Shown: positions 5,615-12,523, counted from the first letter of the stretch. The stretch is DNA of 12,612 nucleotides from Acetobacter sp. CAG:977 (GCA_000434295.1 HF994920.1:1017-13628); one strand, 5' to 3'. Notes: generated from the letters alone by a model not told the origin. Translations and numbers: made by a program.

Positions 5615-7339
5615 ATGACATTGTACAATCGCGGTTATTCTTATTATGCCATACTGCGCGTTTCCCGAAACGCCTGCCATCCTTCCCGTAAAAAACAGGT
5701 CTGGATTTCTTTGCGCACGACAGACAAAAAAATAGCTCAACAACGTTATATTGTGGTGGCATCGAAAATCTTAAATCAAGAGTTAGGCAAACATCAAAAA
5801 CGTGAAAAAATGGGCTACAACAAAGACAACAATACTTTGGACTTTGACAGGCAACAGGCAGAAACCTTCGCTTATGAATGGCTGTTAAATGCCATCAATG
5901 AGGAAAAAGCCAAACAAGCGGGTAAGGTGCTGACTTCCGAACCTTATATGCAACAGTTTGCCATGTTGCGTTCGAAATATTCTTTGGCGGATTATTCGGA
6001 TATGGAAAAAACGGTCAGCTTGTTTTTGTTGCGCAACGGCTACCCGTTTCCTTCGGAAGACACTGCCGATATTTTGTTTGAAGCTTTTATGCGTGCCGTT
6101 TTGCAGTTTTGTTCTTTTATGGCTAAAATGGCCGCCGGGGAGACCCAAAATTTCCCCGAACGTCTGTTAAGCGGTGTTCCGGCGGCGATTACGTTCGGAT
6201 CTTATGCCTCAGGAATAACGACAACAACGGCTAAGCCGCTCAAACCCGACCTGACATTGGTTCAGTTGGCGGAAACGTATAACAACCTGGAATCCCGCAA
6301 AAATGCGACAAAGGATTCACAGGAGCGTATTTTAGCCAAAACCCGCGTTTGGCAAGAGCTGCTCGGAAAAGAAAAGACCATTCGCACGCTTACCAGTGAC
6401 GACCTGCAAAAAGCGGTGGCGGAACTCCCCTTTATCACCAAAGGCTTTGCGCGGACACATCAAGGAAACTACAACGTATTTCACGACATAGCAGAGGGTC
6501 GCAAACACCCATCAAAACGCATTTCTTCCAAGACATTGGGGGAATATATCAGCATTGTGAAAAAACTATTGTCCTGGGCTGTGCGTTTCAAGTACCTGCA
6601 GGAAAACCCTTTTGATTGCGTTGACGTACCGGTTGCGAAAAACGATGACGAAGGCGTTAAAAGGCTTCCATTTACGTTAAATCAATTAAACGCAATTTTT
6701 CACGCGCCGATATATACGGGGTGTCGCGACGATAAATCGGGATATAACATTGTCGGAGAAGCTCACCCCCGCCGCGCACGATTTTGGGTGCCGTTGTTAG
6801 GATTGTTTACCGGAGCCAGATGTAACGAGCTGTGCCAGTTATTGCCGTCAGACATTCATCAAACGGAGGGTGTTTGGGTTATCAGCATTAACGATGAAGG
6901 CGACAAACACGTTAAGACAAAAGCCGGCATTCGCGAAATCCCCGTTCACCCTGAGCTGATAAAGATGGGCTTTTTGGATTATGTTCGGCAAATGAGAAGG
7001 GAAAAGCGACTGTTTCCGGAACTGAAACCTAATGCCCGAGGAGCCTATTCGGACGAGATGTCCCGTTGGTTCGGTCGTTTTTTAGAAACCGTCAACCGGA
7101 CATTAAAAGCGAAAGACCGAATGGGGCAAGGTCATGTGTTTCACAGTTTTCGACACACGTTTCGTACCGAACTGCGCAATAACGATGCAAGCAATGAGCA
7201 CGTTCTGCGCTTAGGCGGTTGGGAACGCGGTTCTTCTTTGGCTGACCATTACGGGACGATCAGCATGAAAGTCCTTGAGAAAACAATGATTGAAAAAGTC
7301 CGGTATGACGGTCTGGATTTAAGCCATTTGTATGTGTAG
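5615..7339 (+). CDS. Tyrosine integrase B (DUF6538-type N-terminus, Cre-like Trp in the active site)
   Basis: This 574-aa site-specific recombinase is unrelated in layout to integrase A. The N-terminus (TLYNRGYSYYAILRVS) matches the short strand-rich DUF6538 module common in such integrases. A long helical region follows, then a core-binding region at about 210-330 and the catalytic domain from about 350. The visible active-site residues are R402 (TGARCNE), K436 (KTKAGIRE), H510-x-x-R513 (HSFRHTF), W536 (LGGWERG) in place of the usual second histidine as in Cre, and Y546 (DHYGT). I chose the ATG at 5615. The open frame extends to a TTG at 5594, but that overlaps the heptamer array and adds nothing to the domain. 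It lies directly downstream of the tRNA-Gln 3' end and reads into the right element. Confidence 0.9.
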   Translation: MTLYNRGYSYYAILRVSRNACHPSRKKQVWISLRTTDKKIAQQRYIVVASKILNQELGKHQKREKMGYNKDNNTLDFDRQQAETFAYEWLLNAINEEKAKQAGKVLTSEPYMQQFAMLRSKYSLADYSDMEKTVSLFLLRNGYPFPSEDTADILFEAFMRAVLQFCSFMAKMAAGETQNFPERLLSGVPAAITFGSYASGITTTTAKPLKPDLTLVQLAETYNNLESRKNATKDSQERILAKTRVWQELLGKEKTIRTLTSDDLQKAVAELPFITKGFARTHQGNYNVFHDIAEGRKHPSKRISSKTLGEYISIVKKLLSWAVRFKYLQENPFDCVDVPVAKNDDEGVKRLPFTLNQLNAIFHAPIYTGCRDDKSGYNIVGEAHPRRARFWVPLLGLFTGARCNELCQLLPSDIHQTEGVWVISINDEGDKHVKTKAGIREIPVHPELIKMGFLDYVRQMRREKRLFPELKPNARGAYSDEMSRWFGRFLETVNRTLKAKDRMGQGHVFHSFRHTFRTELRNNDASNEHVLRLGGWERGSSLADHYGTISMKVLEKTMIEKVRYDGLDLSHLYV

Positions 7340-7427
7340 CAAGGAAAAAAAACGCGGCATTTTAGCGAATCGCTTTTGCTTTCACAGCGCAACAGACTTG
7401 CAACCTATAGATGAATAAATAACGACC

Positions 7428-7470
7428 AAAACAGGCTTAATGAGTATTTTTGAGGATGGGCTGTTTTTTT
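7428..7470 (+). terminator. Possible weak terminator downstream of integrase B
   Basis: AAAACAG (7428-7434) can pair with CTGTTTT (7461-7467), and the T-run continues to 7470. The loop is long (26 bases) and mostly unpaired, so this is a weak candidate for the end of the integrase B transcript. Confidence 0.3.
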
Positions 7471-7545
7471 GAGAATTTTGAGCGGTTTAACATATTGAAA
7501 ATAAAAAGAATTTTGTTGTTCTTTTTTTGGATAAAAAAAGTTTTT

Positions 7546-7663
7546 TTTCTTCCATTTTTTGTGGTTTTTTGCTAATATAATTAAGTAATCAACAAATGGA
7601 TTTTTTCCAAATTGCGGGCGTTTGTTGGTTGAACTTCGTTAACCCGCTAAAGAGGAGGCCAAA
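7546..7663 (+). promoter_or_regulatory. AT-rich promoter and structured leader of the replication-type genes
   Basis: The 528-bp stretch 7340-7867 holds no long gene. T-rich tracts (7521-7570) precede a TATAAT at 7576-7581 without a clear -35 box. Downstream, GCGGG (7614-7618) pairs with CCCGC (7643-7647), forming a hairpin just ahead of the ribosome-binding site of the 10-codon ORF. The 11-mer AACTTCGTTAA within this hairpin (7632-7642) recurs at 7794-7804. Further down, ATGTGTT and AACACAT (about 7735-7757) form another inverted repeat. A TATAAA lies at 7778-7783. The layout suggests RNA-level control of the downstream genes. Confidence 0.4.
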
Positions 7664-7696
7664 ATGGCAATAATTCTAAAATCTCCATCACCATAA
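7664..7696 (+). CDS. 10-codon leader ORF (MAIILKSPSP)
   Basis: An unusually strong ribosome-binding site (AGAGGAGG, 7651-7658) stands five bases before an ATG that opens only ten codons, ending in TAA at 7694-7696. A hairpin lies just upstream and further inverted repeats just downstream, so translation of this tiny ORF may control the structure of the leader RNA or an attenuation event ahead of the 228-aa gene. I see no run of one amino acid that would suggest classical amino-acid attenuation. It could also be the decayed start of a former gene that kept its ribosome-binding site. Confidence 0.4.
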   Translation: MAIILKSPSP

Positions 7697-7804
7697 ATAT
7701 ATAGATAAAACTGTTGCACGGTTTCATGTGTGTATGTGTTTATTTCGCATTAACACATGTTGCTTCTTTGCGCACGTTATAAATCTATATCTTAACTTCG
7801 TTAA

Positions 7805-7828
7805 TATTGGCAAATGCGTTTGCCAATA
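7805..7828. repeat. Perfect 10-bp hairpin before the 228-aa gene
   Basis: TATTGGCAAA (7805-7814) and TTTGCCAATA (7819-7828) enclose the loop TGCG. It lies 40 bases before the chosen start of the 228-aa gene and directly after the second AACTTCGTTAA copy. There is no T-run, so it is not an obvious terminator. An operator or an RNA switch is possible. Confidence 0.75.
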
Positions 7829-7867
7829 CAGTGTAATTTTGTGCCCAAAAGGCTGAAAGGTCAAAGC

Positions 7868-8554
7868 ATGTTTAATTTAAATACCGGTGATAATCACAGT
7901 AATCAAACACAAGCGGAAAGCATCGTAGATAAGGCTATTCTCGAAATCCGGGGATATATTAAAACGGAAGAAGATTCCTATAAAAAACATCAGGAAACGG
8001 GGATCGATTTGCTTGTTTCTTTATGTCAAAAAACGGCTCAGATAAAAAAGTCTGACACCGCTAAAAAGGAGCTAAAGGAAAGAGCAAATGAAATCATAAA
8101 GCGGGTTACAAAAAACGGCAAACAACCGGTTTGTAACAGCCTCTTTTTAAAGCTCTTCTATGTCTGTTTTTATCGCGATGACAATGAGAGTGTGACGTCA
8201 AATGCGTTTTCTCAAAAGAAGATGACCTATTACAACGCATATCTGTATTGTGACAGGAAATATGGAAATGAAGATTCTTCATTTTCTAACTTAAAAGAGA
8301 AGCTTCAAGATGACGGGATTACATCCGTTCGGAAATTATATGAGCTGTATTCTAAAGAATATTCGGATAGAAACAAAGAGGATCGTACAAAATATCCGAC
8401 CTTTACTCATAAGGACAAACTCTTTTCCATACATTCGAAACTTTTCAAAAAAGTTGTGGATGAGGATAAAGAATTTGTCGAAACTTTTGAGGAAAACGGT
8501 TTCAAAATAATGGTTCAGGTTTCCAAAAAATCGTACGAGAAGGCCGCTTCTTAA
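7868..8554 (+). CDS. Hypothetical protein, 228 aa, first gene of the replication-type cluster
   Basis: I do not recognise this protein. It is soluble, lysine- and glutamate-rich and mostly predicted helical. A charged segment at about 25-85 (EIRGYIKTEEDSYKKH, then KKELKERANEIIKRV) could be a DNA-binding or coiled region. An aromatic block follows at 90-128 (SLFLKLFYVCFYRDD, MTYYNAYLYCDRKYG), then a charged C-terminal half. No signal peptide or membrane helix is seen. I chose the ATG at 7868 because GAAAGG (7855-7860) precedes it by seven bases. The longer reading from 7814 would start inside the hairpin at 7805-7828 and has no ribosome-binding site. It stands 12 bases before the candidate origin hairpin and reads in the same direction as the HUH and helicase genes. 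This suggests a role in control of replication or partitioning, but that is inferred from position only. Confidence 0.75.
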   Translation: MFNLNTGDNHSNQTQAESIVDKAILEIRGYIKTEEDSYKKHQETGIDLLVSLCQKTAQIKKSDTAKKELKERANEIIKRVTKNGKQPVCNSLFLKLFYVCFYRDDNESVTSNAFSQKKMTYYNAYLYCDRKYGNEDSSFSNLKEKLQDDGITSVRKLYELYSKEYSDRNKEDRTKYPTFTHKDKLFSIHSKLFKKVVDEDKEFVETFEENGFKIMVQVSKKSYEKAAS

Positions 8555-8566
8555 ATCTAACGACTG

Positions 8567-8727
8567 TTCGCTTGATGCATGAACAAAGTGCATCAAGCGA
8601 ATAATTCCACGTTCTGTCATGGAGGTGTGAAGATGTATCAAGCGAACATCTCCTGTGTAGCTGTACGCGGGAACAGAAGCGTAAGGCTATGTTTCGTGTA
8701 TATGTGCAAATGTGTATCAAACGAACA
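8567..8727. other. Candidate rolling-circle origin: 13-bp hairpin plus two further copies of its arm
   Basis: TTCGCTTGATGCA (8567-8579) and its exact complement (8589-8601) form a 13-bp stem with the 9-base loop TGAACAAAG. Two more copies in the second orientation follow: TGTATCAAGCGAACA (8634-8648) and TGTATCAAACGAACA (8713-8727). Read on the minus strand, copy 3 contains CTTGATA, and copy 1 contains CTTGATG on the plus strand. The pC194/pUB110 and phiX174 initiators nick at CTTG^ATA. The hairpin is followed by no T-run, so it is not a terminator. Its position immediately upstream of a Rep-like HUH gene supports an origin or iteron role. No nicking can be shown from sequence. Confidence 0.5.
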
Positions 8728-8752
8728 CTTAATTGTTTATGGAGAATGCTAA
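8633..8752 (+). CDS. 39-aa leader peptide ORF coupled to the HUH gene
   Basis: The ORF has a strong ribosome-binding site (GGAGG, 8621-8625, seven bases before the ATG). It runs 39 codons (MYQANISCVAVRGNRSV...) and stops at 8750-8752. The stop overlaps the next start as TAATG, and the ribosome-binding site of the next gene (GGAG, 8741-8744) lies inside this ORF. Its product is small and cysteine-containing, with no known family. Two copies of the origin-like repeat lie within it. In several plasmid groups (for example the IncB/IncFII type) translation of a short leader ORF opens the start of the rep gene. The same arrangement here suggests control of the HUH protein. It may encode no functional peptide. 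Confidence 0.55.
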   Translation: MYQANISCVAVRGNRSVRLCFVYMCKCVSNEHLIVYGEC

Positions 8753-9576
8753 TGAAGAAAGTTCAAATTACTAAAATAAAGAAAAAAAACCGATCAAAAC
8801 GAACAAGACGTCATGTACTGTTTGCAGAAGAATTTGATAAAAATGCAAAATATCAATTAAAGAAGCTAAGCAAAGCTATAACCGAATATGAAGAAAATGC
8901 AGGAGAAGCAGGAAAGCTTCTTAAACGCATATCAGGTAATAGTAAAATTTTAATTCAGCCAAGGGCACTAGCTCCTTTTGCTAAGAGAATAACATCAAAA
9001 CTTAACGAGTACGGATGTAATTCGGCATATATGTTTACTATTATTATAGGAGACCTTTTATTTGGAATAGATGACCTTGAAAGGAAGTCCAAGGAAATTG
9101 CAAATTTCAGAAGGCAGGTTCAGGAGTGGTTAGAAGGCTATGACTATATAGCAACCGTCGCTTTTGATTTTTTCAACAATGTAAAATTTGCCAATAGCGG
9201 GACATGTGTGTCTCCTCATATTCACGGGATCTTTTTTGATGAAATAAAGAAAAGAGGCAAAGAAAAGATAAGCAGGAAAATCAAGAATGATTCGGAGGAA
9301 AACTGCATTCTAAGGCCTTTTGAAATTAAAGAGTACAGCAGGCTGATTGATGCGGTTCATTATGCTTTCAAGGGCCCTTTTGGCGGGAAGAATTACTATG
9401 AAATCGTTGAGGGGAAAAAGGGGAAAAAAGTTCGCAAAAGAACACCTCTAACATTGAAGGACTTGATAACCATTATTCAAAACTTCAAAGACACCCCTAT
9501 AGACGCATACTGTTTCGCCGGAGGGAGGGGCATTAGTCTCTTACAAGAAATTCGTAAGGAGATGAAGAATGCATAA
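8752..9576 (+). CDS. Putative HUH-endonuclease / rolling-circle replication initiator-like protein
   Basis: This 274-aa protein has a basic N-terminus (KKKNRSKRTRR). A hydrophobic strand, MFTIIIGD (94-101), resembles Rep motif 1. FRRQVQEWLEGYDYIATVAF (119-138) leads to SPHIHGIFFD (154-163), where H156-I157-H158 fits the metal-binding HUH motif. Later AVHYAFKGP (201-209) supplies a tyrosine and lysine (Y204, K207) spaced like the catalytic motif 3. The order and spacing match Rep_1-like initiators, which nick one strand at the origin and attach to its 5' end. I rely on motifs only, and overall similarity is not obvious, so another HUH enzyme such as a relaxase or transposase is possible. I chose the ATG at 8752 for its SD and the overlap with the leader ORF. 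The helicase gene overlaps its end by 8 bases. Confidence 0.6.
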   Translation: MKKVQITKIKKKNRSKRTRRHVLFAEEFDKNAKYQLKKLSKAITEYEENAGEAGKLLKRISGNSKILIQPRALAPFAKRITSKLNEYGCNSAYMFTIIIGDLLFGIDDLERKSKEIANFRRQVQEWLEGYDYIATVAFDFFNNVKFANSGTCVSPHIHGIFFDEIKKRGKEKISRKIKNDSEENCILRPFEIKEYSRLIDAVHYAFKGPFGGKNYYEIVEGKKGKKVRKRTPLTLKDLITIIQNFKDTPIDAYCFAGGRGISLLQEIRKEMKNA

Positions 9577-10858
9577 ATTAACTAAAGAACAAAACGATGT
9601 CGTGTTTTGCAATAACCCCCGCATTTACATAAATGCGGGGGCAGGAACCGGTAAGACCAGTACGATATTAACCTCTATTGCTCAGCGGATTGAAGAGGCG
9701 GTTCCACCTTCCAATATTCTTGTTTTGGCATACAATAAAAAGATACAGCAGGAAATTCAAAAAAAAGTTCCGAGGAATGTTCTTGTCTGCACCTTTCATG
9801 CGTTTGCGAAGAAAGAATTAAAACGATATATGCAAAAAGTTCCAGACCTGCTCTCTCCGGAAGAGACGGAAGCGTTGATTATTCGTGCAAAGAAAGAAAC
9901 AAAAACAAAGGGGAAAAGCGAAGATTTTGTGCAAGCCGTTTTGGCGGCGAGAGAGAATCCCTCATATTTAAAAAAATTTAAACCTGCGTATCGAACTGTT
10001 TATGAGAGGTATGGTTCTCTTTTAAAAGAAACCCATCGATTTGATTTTGCGAAGTTAATCCGGAAACTTATTTTTGTTTTAAAAAAAGATGAGGTTTTTC
10101 TGAAAGAACTTCAATCTCGGTACACGCACATTTATATTGACGAGTTCCAAGACATTTCTAGGAAAAGATTGAAGCTGTTAGAATGTTTAACATCCGAGCG
10201 AACACATCTCTTTTGTGTCGGAGATTCCGATCAATCAATTTACGGTTGGAATGGAATTGACGAAAAAAACGTTGAAATCGCCATAAAGATATTAAAATTA
10301 AGAGTTTTTAATTTGACGCGAAGCTATCGTTTGCCCACAAAAATTGTTTGTGCGGTAAATCAATTATTGAAGCACAATCAAAACCCTTTAAGGAAGAGTT
10401 TAACTTCTGCCAAAAAGGCTGATGGAATAATAAAGGTCTTAAGCTTTTCTAAAGGAGAAGAAGAGATTTCTTTTATAAAACAGAAGATAAAGGCGTTGCG
10501 TCAAAAAGGCATTCTCGACAAGGATATTGCTTTATTATTTCGAGTAAAAAAAATGTGCACGGAATATAAAAATTGTTTGCAAGTGAATTGTTATTTTTCA
10601 ACAGTTCATCAAGCAAAGGGATTGGAATTTAAATATGTTTTTGTCGTAGGAGCCGAAGACGGTCTTTTCCCGTGTATTCCAAACATGAACAAATTGAGTG
10701 AAAAAGAGTGCGCGGTGAAAATGCGGGAAGAAAGAAGGGTTTTTGCAGAAGCAATCACACGAGCCTCTAAGGGAGTTTATATTACACACTTAAATAAGTG
10801 CCTGCGTAAAAACAGAATAGCTACTCCTTCTCCCTTTTTGTCCGAATTAAAGCTATAA
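9569..10858 (+). CDS. Compact UvrD/Rep-like superfamily 1 DNA helicase
   Basis: This 429-aa ATP-dependent helicase has all SF1A motifs: Q-motif LTKEQ (4-8), Walker A AGAGTGKT (23-30), TFHAFA (75-80), II IDEFQD (190-195), III GDSDQSIYGWNG (218-229), IV NLTRSYR (248-254), V STVHQAKGLEFKYVF (344-358) and VI EERRVFAEAITRAS (387-400). It is much shorter than UvrD, Rep or PcrA (about 650-720 aa), so subdomains 1B and 2B are reduced, as in GajB-like helicases. Its ATG overlaps the HUH gene by 8 bases and has AAGGAG (9556-9561) seven bases upstream, so the two are co-translated. Rep and PcrA unwind DNA behind HUH initiators at rolling-circle forks, so the same pairing is likely here. A defence role is the alternative, but the OLD-type nuclease partner of Gabija is absent. 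Confidence 0.93.
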   Translation: MHKLTKEQNDVVFCNNPRIYINAGAGTGKTSTILTSIAQRIEEAVPPSNILVLAYNKKIQQEIQKKVPRNVLVCTFHAFAKKELKRYMQKVPDLLSPEETEALIIRAKKETKTKGKSEDFVQAVLAARENPSYLKKFKPAYRTVYERYGSLLKETHRFDFAKLIRKLIFVLKKDEVFLKELQSRYTHIYIDEFQDISRKRLKLLECLTSERTHLFCVGDSDQSIYGWNGIDEKNVEIAIKILKLRVFNLTRSYRLPTKIVCAVNQLLKHNQNPLRKSLTSAKKADGIIKVLSFSKGEEEISFIKQKIKALRQKGILDKDIALLFRVKKMCTEYKNCLQVNCYFSTVHQAKGLEFKYVFVVGAEDGLFPCIPNMNKLSEKECAVKMREERRVFAEAITRASKGVYITHLNKCLRKNRIATPSPFLSELKL

Positions 10859-10874
10859 TGAGCATGCTCATTAT
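10855..10874. repeat. Perfect palindrome, copy 1 (core AATGAGCATGCTCATT)
   Basis: A 20-bp perfect palindrome with no loop overlaps the stop codon of the helicase gene. Together with the six bases GTCACC that follow TTAT, it is identical to copy 3 over 24 bases (10857-10880). The lack of a loop and of an adjacent U-run favours a dimer-binding site over a terminator. Confidence 0.9.
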
Positions 10875-10905
10875 GTCACCTTGGCGATTTTTTTATATGA
10901 ACTTT

Positions 10906-10927
10906 CATAATGAGCATGCTCATTATG
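10906..10927. repeat. Perfect palindrome, copy 2 (core AATGAGCATGCTCATT)
   Basis: A 22-bp perfect palindrome stands 31 bases after copy 1. Beyond the shared core and the flanking AT it lacks the GTCACC tail and is followed by CCCCC instead. The paired arrangement resembles a double operator. Confidence 0.9.
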
Positions 10928-10962
10928 CCCCCACGATTGATAAGGTGCAGAAGGAAGAATGA

Positions 10963-11091
10963 CTGTATGTTAGAGGCAACGGGTATCCGGTAACTATTAA
11001 ATTGGTCAATCTTATGTGCACCGGCGCCGGCTTTTCGACGATTTTTCGATACAGCGATAAAATGGTCGAAATTCTTAAAAGCATCAATTAA
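10963..11091 (+). pseudogene. Possible C-terminal remnant of a lost gene (42 codons, no start)
   Basis: The 365-bp gap 10859-11223 contains one open stretch with protein-like composition: LYVRGNGYPVTIKLV, then MCTGAGFSTIFRYSD and KMVEILKSIN, ending in TAA. It has no ATG near its beginning and is closed upstream by TGA (10960-10962). I do not recognise the family. It may be the tail of a gene displaced when the palindrome-flanked cassette arrived, or simply chance. Confidence 0.2.
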
Positions 11092-11123
11092 GATGAGCTC
11101 TCAAAAAAAGAATTTAACCAAAA

Positions 11124-11171
11124 AAATGTTTATCATGTATTTGTTTTACGGTTATAGTCGTAAAAACATTT
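11124..11171 (+). promoter_or_regulatory. Nested inverted repeats over a possible -10 box upstream of the ATPase gene
   Basis: AAATGTTT (11124-11131) pairs with AAACATTT (11164-11171). Inside this, TTTTACG (11144-11150) pairs with CGTAAAA (11159-11165). The central TATAGT (11153-11158) could be a -10 box, with no good -35. Repressor control of the ATPase gene is possible. Confidence 0.35.
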
Positions 11172-11223
11172 GATTGAAGATGTGTTTTGCGGTATTATCT
11201 TTTTGCGGTTTGGAGAAGAACAT

Positions 11224-12432
11224 ATGATTTTAAGACCTGATTATATTAATGCAATAACCCCGTATATTGATGCGCCGTTTGTTAAAATTTTGACAGGTAT
11301 CCGACGTTCCGGAAAATCAACCATATTAAAAATGTTGGCTGAGGAACTGAAGGGGCGCGGTGTTCCTGAGAAAAATATTATAACGTACAAGCTTGATAAC
11401 ATTGAGTATGAAGATATAACGGCAAAGGCCTTTTATGACAGAGTAAAAACGGAACTTGCGCAAACCGGTAAAACGTATTTGTTTTTTGATGAAATTCAGG
11501 AAATCCCGTCATGGGAGAAAATTGTCAATGATTTAATGCAAAATGAAAACGTCGATATCTATGTTACCGGTTCGAACTCTCGAATGTTATCGTCTGAAAT
11601 ATCAACATACTTAACCGGCAGGTATGTTTCTTTTTTAGTGTATCCTTTATCTTTTACAGAATTTTTGACCTTTAAAAAACAATACACGCAGATTAAAGAC
11701 CCGCATCAGGAGTTGCTTGATTATATTCAATGCGGCGGTTTTCCGGCGACACGTCTAAAGGAATACACCCCTGATGAAGTCTATACGATTGTTCGGGATA
11801 TTTATTCGTCAACAATTTATACCGATATCGTCAAACGCAATCAGATCAGAAAAGCAGATTTGTTAGAACGTGTCGTGCGTTATACATTCAGCAATATCGG
11901 TCAGACATTCTCAGCTTATTCCATTGCGAAATACTTGAAATCGGAAAACAGAAAAATTGATAACGAAACAATTTACAGTTATTTAGAAAAGCTCGAAAAA
12001 GCCTTTATTTTGTTCAGATGCTCCCGTTATGATTTGCAGGGTAAAGAGATACTGAAAACACAGGAAAAATTTTATGTGGCTGACCCTACTTTGCGTTATG
12101 CGGTTTTGGGGTACTCTCCGGACAGCGTGGCCGGCATGCTTGAAAACATCATCTATTTAGAACTTCGCAGAAGGGGATATTCCGTATATGTCGGAAAAAC
12201 TTTAAAGGGAGAAATTGATTTTGTGGCGACCAAGCAAAATGAAAAGATTTATGTACAGGTAACACAGAAAATTAACAACCATGAAACCGAATTGCGCGAA
12301 TACTCTCGATTGTTGGACATTCAGGACAACTATCCTAAATACGTTTTAAGAACCGATGATTTTGCAAAGGGAAACTATCAAGGGATCCGCACAATGCACG
12401 TAGCCGACTTTTTGTTGGATAACAGCTTTTAA
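11224..12432 (+). CDS. AAA_14 ATPase with DUF4143 nuclease-like C-terminus
   Basis: This 402-aa protein has the two-part layout of a widespread family. The N-terminal AAA_14 ATPase carries Walker A GIRRSGKST (25-33), Walker B YLFFDEIQ (85-92) and sensor TGSNS (115-119). A linker with a winged-helix character follows (220-270), then the DUF4143 domain. There, GEIDFV (329-334) and VQVTQ (344-348) resemble a degraded PD-(D/E)xK core; the usual EVK is replaced by QVT, as often in this family. The cellular function of the family is not settled, and defence or stress roles have been proposed. The ATG at 11224 has GGAG (11212-11215) eight bases upstream. The longer reading from a TTG at 11170 is unsupported. 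The gene lies between palindrome copies 2 and 3, which suggests a transferred single-gene cassette. Confidence 0.92.
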   Translation: MILRPDYINAITPYIDAPFVKILTGIRRSGKSTILKMLAEELKGRGVPEKNIITYKLDNIEYEDITAKAFYDRVKTELAQTGKTYLFFDEIQEIPSWEKIVNDLMQNENVDIYVTGSNSRMLSSEISTYLTGRYVSFLVYPLSFTEFLTFKKQYTQIKDPHQELLDYIQCGGFPATRLKEYTPDEVYTIVRDIYSSTIYTDIVKRNQIRKADLLERVVRYTFSNIGQTFSAYSIAKYLKSENRKIDNETIYSYLEKLEKAFILFRCSRYDLQGKEILKTQEKFYVADPTLRYAVLGYSPDSVAGMLENIIYLELRRRGYSVYVGKTLKGEIDFVATKQNEKIYVQVTQKINNHETELREYSRLLDIQDNYPKYVLRTDDFAKGNYQGIRTMHVADFLLDNSF

Positions 12433-12448
12433 AATGAGCATGCTCATT
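12433..12448. repeat. Perfect palindrome, copy 3 (core AATGAGCATGCTCATT)
   Basis: The core palindrome starts at the base after the ATPase stop codon. With its downstream flank ATGTCACC it repeats copy 1 exactly over 24 bases (12433-12456 against 10857-10880). The two therefore act as direct repeats 1,576 bases apart, enclosing the ATPase gene. Confidence 0.9.
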
Positions 12449-12467
12449 ATGTCACCAGATTTCCGTC

Positions 12468-12523
12468 GTTAGTAACTAACCGATTTTTTGATGTTTTTAT
12501 AATTGCATTTCTCTGTTAGTTAC
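12468..12523. repeat. Inverted repeat GTAACTAAC / GTTAGTTAC next to the third recombinase
   Basis: GTTAGTAACTAAC (12468-12480) is nearly palindromic. Its right part GTAACTAAC (12472-12480) pairs with GTTAGTTAC at 12515-12523 across a 34-base AT-rich spacer. It stands two bases after the end of the recombinase fragment, so it may be a recombinase binding site, an att arm or a loose terminator. Confidence 0.5.

Noticed and set aside
8567..8601. Hairpin as a terminator of the 228-aa gene
   Set aside because: No U-run follows on either strand, and the arm sequence recurs downstream outside any hairpin, which fits an origin or iteron better.
8555..8751. Retron or CRISPR-like repeat region
   Set aside because: No reverse transcriptase or cas gene is present. 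Repeat spacing is irregular and copy number too low for an array.
9569..10858. Gabija defence system (GajB-like helicase)
   Set aside because: The helicase size fits, but the partner is an HUH-like protein and no OLD/TOPRIM nuclease (GajA) is present in the window.
12468..12523. Integron attC site
   Set aside because: The half-sites do not fit the RYYYAAC/GTTRRRY core consensus, and the neighbouring recombinase is only a tail that cannot be assigned to IntI.
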